This document shows positions 24,091 to 34,860 of a DNA stretch of 64,000 bases, piece by piece. Source of the stretch: Chelonoidis abingdonii (lineage: Eukaryota; Chordata; Testudines; Testudinidae); contig NC_133773.1 of the NCBI RefSeq assembly GCF_003597395.2, positions 77,160,248 to 77,224,247 on the forward strand. The letters are read 5' to 3'. The notes below the pieces were generated by a model that was not told where the DNA came from, made no database searches, and was given only the letters and a program-made list of their open reading frames with translations. The position numbers and the translations under genes are program-made. Positions within the stretch are counted from its first letter, which is position 1; every line of letters starts with the position of its first letter.

Positions 24091-24480
24091 ACTTGCAATG
24101 AGGATGTTATGACGACGTGGTTCTGGCAGGACCCAACTGAGAGTGCCAATTCAGGACCAATTGCTTAAACGGGGCAGTTACAGCCCAAGGCTGGGTTTTT
24201 TTCACCTCTAAGGCAAACCAAACCAGCCAGACAAAACGGACTTCAGTTTTACCCCACTGGCTAACCACAAGTCACACAAGCAATTTCCTTAGACGCTCCA
24301 GTCTCCCAGTATCGCCACCAGTGCCACTCGTCCTGGGGATGAATGGGTATGAAAACCAACACCCCAATAAAAGAAAACGGTTCTCTCGATCCCAAAGAAT
24401 CAAGCCCCAGACCCAGGTCAATATACACATCAGATCTTACCCACAAATCATGCTGTTGCCAATCCTTTAGAATCTAAAGA

Positions 24481-24486
24481 TTTATT
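24481..24486 (-). promoter_or_regulatory. LTR poly(A) signal AATAAA
   Basis: TTTATT on the + strand, read as AATAAA in LTR orientation, about 250 bases downstream of the LTR TATA box. Confidence 0.6.
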
Positions 24487-24735
24487 CATAAAGGGAAAAG
24501 GGTCAAGATGAGAGCTAGAATTGGTTAAATTGAATCAATTACATACAGTAATGGCAAAGTTCTTAGTTCAGGCTTGTAGCAGTGATGGAATAAACTGCAG
24601 GTTCAAATCAAGTCTCTGGAGAACATCCCCTGCTGCGATAGGTCATTCAGTCCTTTTATGTAGAGCTTCCATTTGTAGCAAAGTCCCTCCAGAGACAGAA
24701 GCAGGATTGAAGACAAGATGGAGATGAGGCATCAG

Positions 24736-24745
24736 CCTTATATAG
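24736..24745 (-). promoter_or_regulatory. LTR TATA box
   Basis: The + strand reads CCTTATATAGG; on the - strand this gives TATATAAGG, positioned before the AATAAA in LTR orientation. Confidence 0.6.
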
Positions 24746-25324
24746 GCTCTTCCAGGTGTAAGAACACTTCTTTGTTCTTACTGTGGAAAATTACAGAAAA
24801 ATGGAGTCTGGAGTCACATGGGCAAGTCCCTGCATACTTTGCTGAGTTACAAGGTGTATCTGCCTTCTCTCCATGGGTCAATTGTGTAGCTGATGATCCT
24901 TAATGGGCCATCAAGCAGGCTAGGCAGAGCTAACACCAAATTGTCTGGGATGTTTCCCAGAAACAGAGCACAAATTTGAAATACAGACAGTATAGATCCA
25001 ATACTCATAACTTCAACTACAAAATGATACAGATACATCAACAGCATAACTATAACCAGCAACCCATAACCTGGTCTTAGACACCTTATATGAGCCCCTT
25101 TACATAAGATTTGGTGCCATTACAGGACCTTGGTTGCAACCATGTTCTGTATGGTCCCAGAATATATCAATAACGTCACAGATGTATCAGACTGTCGCCC
25201 TCTCTTCTTCTTTATTATATCCTTGTTATACCAGCCAGTGAGGGATTTTTTTCCAAGCAGTATGTAATATTCAAACTGGCACAGTCAGTTTTATATTCAC
25301 ACACTTTAAACTGGCTGTGTTCAT

Positions 25325-25425
25325 TAACTGGCAGTGCTCTGATCCTGCAACCTGTTTGCAGGCAGATCCCTCCCCCTGAACATAGCTTCATTCACTTCAC
25401 CGTGCAGGATCAGAGCCTAAAGCAG
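25325..25425. repeat. Palindromic MITE remnant (CTGATCCTGCA family)
   Basis: The left arm CTCTGATCCTGCAACCTG pairs with the right arm GTGCAGGATCAGAGCC. Same family as 16676-16805 but a shorter copy. Confidence 0.65.
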
Positions 25426-26690
25426 GATGTGTCCTGGAGTCTGAGTAGGAACTTGAGTTTAATCCTATTTAGCTGTCTTTGTCAGGTACAAACACTGGGA
25501 ACATTGAGAACATAAAGAAAAATTGGTGCTAAAAATGTTCATGACCTGTTTCCATCTGAAAAAGATATTGTATTTTGTACAGGCCCTTGTTAATTAGTGC
25601 ATCATCCCTGTAGTTCCAGGCTACATGGAAAGCATAGTTAGGCCCACCAAAGGTTAAGTTAGCATAAAATTATTAAAGATGTTCCCTGTTTATATATAAT
25701 CATTGACACTTAGGATATGTAAATATATTTTTCTTATTAAATTGTATTGCCACTTAATTAAACACACAGTGGTGCCTTTGAGTTAATTTTTTACTGCCTT
25801 TGAGCCTTTGTTGATTTTAGGGTTTTAAAACAAAGGTCTCTGGTCCTTTAAAAATCTTCAGGGTTGCTGATTTTAGGTAATATATCTAGGACTCTGATCT
25901 TTAAGTAGTTGTCTTGCTGGATTGGAAAAAAAATGGCTGTTTTTTCTCCATTTGAGTAAGAGTGTGCATGCACACGCGTGGTCTTATGGCAGCCCGTAAA
26001 ATGAATTGCCTGTCTCTTTAAAGTTTATGTGACGATTGAAAGCTGAGGGTAAAGATCTCTAACACTGCCACTTGGTTCCTGATGGGCTCCGTTTTCAATG
26101 TATTCACATTTCCTTTTAGTTTTGGGGTCCATTTGGGAAACGAGATTGTTAGCTCACGATTTACTATCCTTCAAGGAGTCCCCAGAGTTCTATATTGGAT
26201 GTGTGACTTCTGTTTCCAGTATTTTTTCTTTCAGCTTTATTCTCCTAACAATGTCAGCACCAGAGAATTTTAGCAAGAAATTCCTACTGCCTCATGCACT
26301 GGTAGGAACTCCTATGTGCACAAAGCTTTGACAACTTTTGGTAGTTTCCCAGAACAATAAACTGCTCAAGTGTTCTCTACACTGGTATTGCTTCTTCAGC
26401 TGTACTGGTGGTATCACCAGTTGAAGTATTTTGCTAAAATTCCCTACTGTAGACACAGCCAATAGAGAACCTTGGTTTCCAGGAGTTGCAAATGGCTGTC
26501 TTGTTGTCTAAGCTGATTTATATGATGCCACTCTTTGGTCTGTAGCAGTTAGGTGATATTGAAATCCATTTGCTCTTCCAGTTAGGGAGACCAAGGAAGA
26601 TTGGAGAGGTATTTTTTCTTCTGAAGTCTTATCTGTAATTGTAGTCAAGATTAAGACTGAGCTGTCCAGAAACTAAGAATCCTTGGTCAC
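25426..26690. other. Intergenic, no gene seen
   Basis: AT-rich, with no coding or repeat family recognised. Confidence 0.5.
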
Positions 26691-27130
26691 AAAAAAAATC
26701 AGTTTTTCAGAACCTATTTTTGTTCTGCATTTGACCAAACCTGAGGCCTTTCAAAGATTTTCACAAAAAACAAGGGAATGCTAACTCAGGATAGACAATA
26801 GCACAATGGCTAGGACATTTATCTGGGAGGTGGGTGATCCAGGTTCCAGTCTCTGCTCATTGGGCTAGAGAGAGAATCAAGAAGAGCATTTTTTCTCTCT
26901 CTCTCTGGCCCAATCAATATTAAATAAATTCCTGCTTTGCCTGATTCAGAGCAGGGACTTAAGCCTGTCTCCCACATTCTGGGTGAGTGCTGTAACTACT
27001 GGGATATTGGCTACTCTGTGGTCTCTCTCTGATCAAAACCAGAAATTCTATCCTAGGACCTGAGAGAATTTTATTTAAACTGACCTTTTCCTGCAAATTT
27101 TTGACAAATCAGCATTTTGCAACAACCAAA
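26691..27130. repeat. Foldback repeat with two opposed tRNA-like heads (copy 1)
   Basis: Two divergent tRNA-like arms flank a short centre. Left arm (+): A-box-like TAGCACAATGG at 26799-26809 and B-box-like GGTTCCAGTCT at 26842-26852. Right arm (-): A-box-like TATCCCAGTAG at 26996-27006 and B-box-like GGCTTAAGTCC at 26955-26965. Outside the arms lie T/A-rich tracts of the 'ttttcacaaaaaa' type. Related copies sit near 29.4-30.2 kb and 61.5-62.2 kb. Family name not assigned. Confidence 0.65.
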
Positions 27131-29375
27131 ACCCCCAAACACCATTTCATTTAATTTTTTTCCCCAGTTATCTCTAGTTTATGGAAATTTCTTTGTATCC
27201 AGATTTCTGAGTTTTGCAGACTGCATGACTGCCATATTGGATGTCTTCCTGATCTGCTCCAGCTGCTTTAGAGCTGCAAGTTTTTATATCAAATTCAGCA
27301 GAGCAACCTTTCTTAATACTGAGGATTCCGTAGAGAGTTAGAAATACATTTCTTTAGTTTAGTTGATCAGGAAACCAAAAATCAGCACTTGAAATAAGGA
27401 TCTTAAGAGTTCAGTGTGGTGCTCACAATGATGTTGCTATGATAGAGGAAATGTAAAAAATGGAACTATTTAATGACTTTAGCTTGGATTTAAAGATCAG
27501 TCTATGACTGGAGTGCCATGCAAATGTAGTTTTGTAGTTTAATATCTGCTTAGGATTTTAATAATGCTTTATTGCTAACTCGAATAATACCTTTATTGCT
27601 AACAAACTTAATATGTTTTAGTTTTAAACCCTTGCATCTGTTTTGATAAAAACACTACTAGATACTACTCTAATCTGTTACTGCCATGTTTAGAATCCTT
27701 TCCATTCCCCTATTTTTCTGCATATCTTTTCTTGCTGTTATTTATGAGGATGAGTCTTTCTGTTTCTATTATGAGATGTCTGTATACACCCTGAGATTTT
27801 TGATAACTATAATTTTATTTATGAAGCACTTTTTAATAAAATACCCTTTATCCAGGAAATTGGGGTGCTGTACAGTTATCTTAATGATAAAGATATTGGA
27901 CTGAAATTTGGCACTTGAATCAGCAGTTGCAGCTATTATTGGTTCACTGCAGAGGGAGCCAACTATTCATTTATATGTTCACTAATTAGGTGTGCCAGCT
28001 CAGAATTTTTTGAAGGCTCCTCATGTCATTGTATTATTCCAGTTAGCATTTATATTTTCATGATATTCTCTTAGCCTGACTTCAAAATCTTTAAAACAGA
28101 AGGGTAGGAAACAGCTCAGTTTTTTAAAAGGTTAGGTTAAAGGGCACACAAGCTATAAAAATGTATCATGTGTTTGCACTAATGTGCATTCTACATGTGA
28201 AAACAGAAGTAGTAAGCATTTTTAATGGTAGTTGGTTTTCATGTAATACTGTTTGGTTTCAGTCTTCTCTGCACAACAATTTTGTGGGGGATTTTGAGGT
28301 TAATACCTAAACTAAGAAACTACTTTTGATGTCAGTCACTTCTTAAAAGTTGCTAAAGAACCATTTAAATGTGGAAGACGCTATGTTATGCCCCGAAAAG
28401 ACAGTGGGGACTGTTTGAGGTACTACATAAAATTTGCTTTGAGACCTTCTTGCCAGTTCACATAAATATTACCAGCAGGTGTCGCTCCTTCACTTCAGAA
28501 AACAGTTGAGCTCAGAAAGTGTCCATTTTCACTTTACAAACAGAAAAAGCCTTCATTTTAAGTTCAAATGCAAAGTAATAGTTTTATAATATCAGCAATA
28601 ATCTCTTTACCTGAGAGAATTTGGATTAAAACACTGATTACATTTTCTCATCACAGTTCATTTTTTTACGCTAAGGTGATTTACTGTCTGACTAGTACGT
28701 ATGAATACCTGAAAGACCTTAAAATGCAGCAATGTGAAAATAACATCCAAAAGCCTAAATCCAAACAACCCAAAATTTTGGGCTTGGTCTGACCTGGCAC
28801 TGAACTTTGTGTTTGGGTCCCATTGCTGTTTATATTCATGGTATTTCTTTTACCAAAGAGATTTTTATAAATGGTACTTGTGTGGCTCGTGAGAAATAGG
28901 CATAAGCATTTTGGTTTCATCAGTGACATCCTCACATTTGCCTTTGTCATAATGTAAACGTGCAGTGATATTTATCCCAAAATTTTGCCACAAATCTATA
29001 ATGAGAGGAAGGATGGGCTTATGGCTAAAACTCAGTGCTGAAGTCAGGAGAAGGTTTTATTCCTGGCTCTGCCAAGATTTCCTCTGAACAAATTACAGGT
29101 GGTGAAACCGAGGGAAAGATTTTAAATAATATGGCAACAGCATAGAGGTGTTCATTAAAATTTGTAAATTAAATTTTCAGAAGTCAATTATTTGACCTTG
29201 AGATTCTTGGATGGAAGGTGTTACATAAATGTGAAGTATTACAGTGAAACTTTCCTTGAGCAACCACTCAAGGAACTGGCAAAGACTGAGTGCTTTACTG
29301 ACGTGGTCTCCTAATAAAGGTGGAACTGTGTTACACTCGAATGTTTGAGGATACTTTGGGTAAGGAACTGATTTT
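27131..29375. other. Intergenic, no gene seen
   Basis: AT-rich. A weak MIR-like start (TTATTCCTGGCTCTGCC) lies near 29055-29080. No gene recognised. Confidence 0.45.
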
Positions 29376-30190
29376 TTTTGTTTTTCGTTTGCTGGTAGTT
29401 AAAAAAACAACTTGACCCAAATTGACTCAGAAAATTCTGAAAAATTTAAATGAGTCAAGAAAAGTCAACCAGAAAGGAGTTTTGAATCCAACAAAATATT
29501 TTGTTTGACCCAAAATGAATCATTTACTTCCTAGGCACTGCTATATTTAAAAAGCAAAGGAAATGTAGGGCTAGGTGTACAAAACAGCCAGAGTAGAAGG
29601 TATAATCTTTATCCCAGTGGACAGGCCACACACCTGGGTTGAGAGCACTCTGGGCTCAATTCCTCCTCTGCCTGATGTGGAGACAGGATCTGAGTGAGGG
29701 TCTCCTGAGTTGCTGCAGAGTGCCCTAGCCACTAAGTTCTGGAATATTCTGCTCTGGGTCTCTCAGTGTCTCCTGTTGAAGCTGTTCCTCTGTGTAGTCA
29801 TCCAAGCAGAGACGGGAACTTGGATTTCCCACCTCACAGGTGAGTACCCTTGCCACTGGCCTAGAAAGTCATATATATTCATATTCTCTCTCTTTCTCTC
29901 TTTTGCTGGCTCTTAAATGTATGTAAATGACTATTGAAATTTTTTACACCCTTCCTCACATCAGGCAGAGGGGGAATTGAACCAGGTGTCTCCTGTGTAA
30001 TTGAGTGCCCTAACCAATGGGCTAAAAGTTATAAGGGATCTGCTGTCATCACCTCTGAATGTTTTGTAAATAGTGCCTAACTTCCCCTACCATTCTCCCT
30101 GATTTTTTTTAATCAAATTTTGTCAAATTGACAATAGCTTGAGGTTGACTGAAACTCCATTTTTCAGCTAATAAAGTATTCATCTGAAAA
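29376..30190. repeat. Foldback tRNA-like repeat (copy 2, rearranged)
   Basis: Outer A/T-rich segments (TTGACCCAAA type) flank several tRNA-like arms: CCCAGTGGACAGG...CACCTGGGTTGAGAGCAC on the + strand near 29610-29650, and reverse-oriented arms ending GAGTGCCCTA near 29718-29735 and 29995-30020. The copy appears duplicated or nested, since more than two arms are present. Confidence 0.5.
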
Positions 30191-30462
30191 ATGTCACCCA
30201 GTGCTAACTTTGGGGCAGTCTCTAGAGAGAGCAGGTTTCCTAATAAGGATGGCTTATTTATTTTTATTAGTCCAACATCAACCTTTCTTTTGCTCTTTGG
30301 ATAGGCCAATAGATATTGAAGGTTGACTTAAAACCATTCACAGCTTGCTGGTTAAGTGCATGTGTGAAATAAACTATAAGGGGCTGCTACTTAATCTTCA
30401 AATAGCGCAATACAAATAATCAAGGACAAAAGTAAGTGAACACAAAACAACTAGCATGAGAA

Positions 30463-30468
<6 letters not shown>

Positions 30469-30500
<32 letters not shown>
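30469..30500 (+). repeat. (GT)16 microsatellite
   Basis: Sixteen perfect GT units, likely polymorphic in length. Confidence 0.95.
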
Positions 30501-30503
<3 letters not shown>

Positions 30504-31701
30504 GGAGTAGGGGGAGGGTGCTAACATCAGTGCTACACCAACCTATTCCAGACCCAATCAACCACTTGAAAGTGTTCTTGAATTTCAGTCAAAATTGAGG
30601 GGATGGACTAAGACTAATTCCATGCGTCAGAAAACACTTAAACACTGGATGCCTCATAAAACCAATAACTTAATTAGTTCATGTTTGGAAAAATGTGCTA
30701 TCTGAGTTTTAAGTAAGAGCATGACATGCTGGAAATGTGACAAATTGGGAGGAGACTTTACACACATGACAACTTGGCTCAGTAGTTTACGCTTACAGGT
30801 GCGGAGTTCTGTATGTGGTGGGGAGGACAAGTAGAGTAGAACATACTGATAAAGCACCATTTCCTCCTTATAATAAATAAAGCGACTGTAACTATTTTTT
30901 AAATAGAGAAGCTTTTTACAGTATATAAAATGACATGACTAAAGACTGTCTGTTGAAAATCGCATGTAGTAGATTATGACTATTGCAAAACTGTCAGTGG
31001 TACTTTCTTGACAAGTCTACAGAGTAACTTAGTCTGTACATGTCTCTGCATTGTTTTAAGGGAGTCCTGAATGTTCTGAAAAATAGAATGCATCCCTTTA
31101 ACCAGATCGCACACAGCAGTGAAGATTGCAAGGAGTTCAACCAAAATGTTACCCTCTGTGGTTTGAGCCAAATGTTGAAGACAAGGCAAGCAACCCTAGA
31201 ATAATACTGATATTTAAAACTGTTCTCTGCTTGCAGTGGACACAAGGTCTCCAGAAAGAAAAGTACACGTGGAACAGAACAATATTTCATGATTGCCTGC
31301 AGTCAAGAACAGTTGGCAAGCCAGATGATGGAAGCCATGCAAACCAATTAGTTCAAGTAAATTGTGATAGACTGTACAGAAAGACCCTACTTTAATTTAT
31401 GGTAACGTTTGTTATAGGCGCACACAGTAAAATAGGCCTGAAATTGCTCTTGACATTCATTTCAGTTTAATACAGTGCTGATGGATCACAGTATCTTTCA
31501 CTTTGTTTCAGACAAATAGCTTTAAGCAATCCTGTTTGTGTTGCAGTAGTGTTGTTCAGATCCTAGTAAACTTCAGATTTCTGGTTATATTCTCAAATTA
31601 TTCTGGAAAGACCTTTTTAATAAAGTCTTGAAAGGCTTGATAGTAAACATTTAACATTGAGAAATTAACATTTCTCTCTCCTCTCGTTTGGATCCCATAG
31701 C

Positions 31702-31713
31702 CTCACTGAAGTC
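31702..31713 (+). repeat. 12-bp direct repeat, left flank of TIR element
   Basis: CTCACTGAAGTC, repeated exactly at 32583-32594 on the other side of the TIR element. Confidence 0.7.
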
Positions 31714-32582
31714 TAAGGGCTTGGCTACACTGGAGAGTTACAGAGCTGGTGGTGGCTTTACAGCACTGTAACTTTCTCCCCGTCCACACTGGCAAGGCAC
31801 ATACAGCGCTGTATCTCCCTGGCTACAGCGCTGGCTGTACTCCCACCTCGGTCTGGGGAATAACGACTATAGCGCTGCTCTTGATGCTCTGGGGTGCCAG
31901 TGTAAACAATGATTAATCTTACTACGCTGTAATTGACCTCCGGAACATTCCCATAATGCTTTTTAAGTAAAGATAACACTCTTTGTTTTGTTGTGATGCC
32001 TCTCTTTGTTTTGTTGCAAACTCGTGGCTCCCGGAGCTGCTTATCTAAAAAACAAACACAGCTACTGTTTGCTCCAGCAGAGGCAGGCAGGGGGATTCCT
32101 TTGGAATGTCCACAGCTAGTGTTTGCTTGAGAAGAGAAGCAGCCCAGAGTAGGGGTCCATTTTGGAGCAGCTGCTTATCTGGTCTGAAGGCTATTTGCAT
32201 TTAGTGAATGAGAGAGGGGTGGGGGAAGGGATCAAAACATTTAAAATGATTGAAGGTTGGTGCTGTGTATCTTCAAGTCCTTAGAACTTGCAAGGCAGGG
32301 AGGTGACACAGTGTCAGCTTCAAACATCCACTCTCTCTGTCTCCCCTATGCTCCCTGTCACACTCCACCCCACCTCCCTGTTTTGAAAAGCACGTTGGAG
32401 CCACTTGAACGCTGGGATAGCTGCCCATAATGCACCACTCCCAACACTGCTGCAAATGTGGCCACACTGCAGCACTGGTAGCTGTCAATGTGGCCACGCT
32501 GCAGCGCTTTCCCTACACCGCTGTATGAAGACAGCTTTAACTCCCAGCGCTGTACAGCTGCAAGTGTAGCCAAACCCTAAAT
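31714..32582. mobile_element. TIR DNA transposon with AGCGCTG subterminal repeats
   Basis: An 869-bp element. The left end TAAGGGCTTGGCTACACT pairs with the right end AGTGTAGCCAAACCCTAA (one mismatch in 18). Subterminal copies of CAGCRCTG-type motifs occur near 31760, 31805, 31826, 31871, 32478, 32502 and 32546, and a direct pair TGTGGCCACRCTGCAGCRCT lies at about 32456-32508. Such arrays are typical transposase-binding regions. No transposase frame remains. The flanks are 12-bp direct repeats, longer than the 8 bp expected for hAT. Confidence 0.75.
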
Positions 32583-32594
32583 CTCACTGAAGTC
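32583..32594 (+). repeat. 12-bp direct repeat, right flank of TIR element
   Basis: Exact copy of 31702-31713. Confidence 0.7.
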
Positions 32595-34056
32595 ATGACT
32601 GAGTAACCCTCTGGCCATTGTGCATTAGATGACCCCTCTCTGTGCTCAATCCACAGAGCATGTGGGCCTTAGATGTTTTGGATAAGTTGCTACTGTCCAA
32701 GGAAAGCATTTAACCCAGTGGCTAATGTTGTGTCCTGAATGCACAGAGGATGTGGGTCTGTTATGATGCGTAGCTGGAGAAGCTGGCAGCTGTCACACAT
32801 ACAGCAGAAAAGTAGATGAAATAAATGCATGACACACAATGTTTTATGTATTAAGGACCTGATCCTGAAGCGTCCCTCACCTGAACTCCCTTCCTTGCCT
32901 TCTGAATGTTTAAGTGGTACTATCAACACAGAATGCTGAACTCAACTGGCATGTTAAACAAAAGAGGGACAAAATGCATGCATTTTCAGTCTGCCTTAGA
33001 TTTGCCCCTTGCCAAATACTTGCCCACAGCTCATCTGACGTGGGAGTTCTTTCTGCAGCTGCACAGAAACTGGAGCTGTTCCATGCTGTTCCAAATGCTA
33101 GTCACTTGGTAACTTTTAAAATACCAATTGCAAATTCTGAAACTAATCTAATCCAAGAGTAAAAATGGAACACTCCACTGCCACTAAGTTACATGAATAA
33201 TTTAAGGTGATCTGCCTTCAGAAAAAAATGTCCTAAAACTTTGAGCATACCATGTAATTTGCTTTGGTAAAAACAACAACCTTTTCTCATGTCAGGGCAC
33301 CAGATGGTGCTGTTACACACATAGTCTTACAAGTTCTCTTAGTGTGTGAGCAAGTTTATTTCATTAGGAAAATGCTGTGGTGGTTGGTGTTTTTTCTGAT
33401 GTATTTTTCTTTGGCGCACAGGTAATGAACAGCAGAGGAGTTTGCTTTCTGCCTTAATCTTTCTGACTTGAGTCAATTCTTGAGTCAAGGTGACTCCCTG
33501 GGAACTGGTGTTTTGGGCTGAAATTTCTGAAAGAGGGGTTTGCCTGTGTGCTATTTGTGACCACTTCTGTTCAAAGACTGGGTGTGTACAAGAAGTTGCA
33601 TTAAGAATATACCCAGACTCTTTTGTCATTATTTCTTTCCCAATGAAAAGCCAACCAGCGTGGCCATAACATCTTGTTACCTCTCAGCAGAGGAGTGATG
33701 CTATGTTGAAAGATAGTGCTGAGTGTGTTTAAAATTATGCTGTAAACTTAGTAAAGGAAGGAATCTATGGGCCTGAGGCTATGCTATGATATGCTGATTG
33801 CCAATTCTCGTTAAAGTCCTAAAAGGAACAAATTGTAGGAGATGCTCGGCACCTTGAATAATCTGGTCCTGTAGCACATTTTTCTGCACTTGTTTTCACA
33901 CACAACTTTAACTGACATCAAAAGGAGTTCCATAGACATAACAAATGGAGAACGCAACATAGTGTGGATTGTAGAGGAAAAATAAGCTTTGACGTTTGAT
34001 TTATCCAGTGTGTCTGGCTATTCCACAAACCTGGGTCAAATGTCCCCTAGATGTAC
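32595..34056. other. Intergenic, no gene seen
   Basis: No coding sequence recognised. Short phrases of the CTGATCCTGAAG palindromic family occur near 32858. Confidence 0.5.
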
Positions 34057-34064
34057 ACATAGAC

Positions 34065-34554
34065 CAGGGGTCTCAAACACGTGGACCACAGAGTTATTTG
34101 CTGTGGCCTGCCAAGCTCCCTGCACCCTCCCCGGAGTGATTTCCTGCGGCTGCCAAGCTCCCCTCACTCCCAGTGTGCTGCATCCCCGCTCCTCTGCCTG
34201 CCTCCAGGGGCTTCCCACTGCCAAACAGCTATTTGGCAGCACTTATGCTTTCCGGGGTGGGGGAGGAGGAGCAGGGAGCCGTGTGCTCAGAGGAAAAGGC
34301 AGGGCAGGGGTGGGGATTTGGGTAAGGGGTTGGAATAGGGGGTGGGAAGGAGCGAAGTTGGGGTTGGGACTTTGGGGAAGGGGTTAGAATCAGGGCGGGG
34401 CAGGGGTGTGGCCTCATGGAAGGGGTGGAGTGGAGGTAGAGGCGGGGTCAGGGAGGGGGCTTTTTGTACCTTTATATGAAAAGGTGTCTGTGATGTGACC
34501 CTCAGGCAAATGTACTAGTCCTCATGTGGCCCTCATGGTGATTTGAGTTCCCTG
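34065..34554. mobile_element. hAT-type MITE with perfect 8-bp target duplication
   Basis: A 490-bp element starting CAGGGGTCTCAAAC and ending TTTGAGTTCCCTG, which is its inverted counterpart. It is flanked by a perfect 8-bp duplication ACATAGAC (34057-34064 and 34555-34562). An 8-bp duplication with CAGGGG-type ends is the signature of hAT/Charlie transposition. The interior is GC-rich and non-coding. Confidence 0.92.
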
Positions 34555-34567
34555 ACATAGACTGTGG

Positions 34568-34860
34568 GCTGGTCTACACTAGGGGGAGAAATCGATGTAA
34601 GATACTTCGACTTCAGCTACGCTATTCACGTAGCTGAAGTTGCGTATCTTAGATCGAGTTACCTACTGTCCTCACGGCGTGGGATCGATGTCTGCGGCTC
34701 CCCGTGTCGACTCTGCTACCGCTGTTCGCTTTGGTGGAGTTCCGGAGTCGACAGGAGCGCGTTCGGGGATCGATATATCGCGTCTAGATGAGACGCGTAT
34801 ATCGATCCCTGAGAAATCGATTGCTACGATACGGCTCGTAGTGAAGATGTAGCCTGTAAC
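34568..34860. mobile_element. CpG-rich palindromic MITE, GGTCTACAC-type left end
   Basis: Starts GGGCTGGTCTACACTAGG just 6 bp after the hAT duplication; the right end lies near TGAAGATGTAGCC. It holds three nested palindromes: 34593-34656 (arms CTTCAGCTACG/CGTAGCTGAAG plus a flanking extension); 34705-34712 with 34746-34753 (TGTCGACT/AGTCGACA); and 34766-34809 (GGGATCGATATATCGCGTCT with its complement). It keeps many CpG sites, unlike the DNA around it. Non-coding. Confidence 0.8.

Larger units (their letters stand above)
24105..25180 (-). mobile_element. Solo LTR, about 1.08 kb, antisense
   Basis: Read on the - strand, the element starts TGTGACGTTATTGATATA (at 25180) and ends CGTCGTCATAACA (at 24105), with TG...CA termini and short inverted ends. 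Internal LTR signals are in the right order on the - strand: a TATA box (TATATAAGG, + positions about 24736-24745), then a poly(A) signal AATAAA (+ 24481-24486). No internal retroviral or retrotransposon genes flank it, so it is a solo LTR. Class (ERV or other) not assigned. No convincing target duplication was found. Confidence 0.8.
30191..31713. other. Intergenic, no gene seen
   Basis: Contains the GT microsatellite listed separately. A mixed region at 31000-31400 has overlapping open frames on both strands (98 codons on -, 89 on +), but no family was recognised and no splice signals support an exon. Confidence 0.45.

Noticed and set aside
24847..25062. - strand 71-codon frame as a membrane peptide
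   Set aside because: Lies in the U3 part of a solo LTR before the TATA box; hydrophobic composition is due to AT richness.
26799..26870. A genuine tRNA gene at the A/B box pair
   Set aside because: No acceptor stem or anticodon arm can be formed; it is a repeat arm with a mirrored partner.
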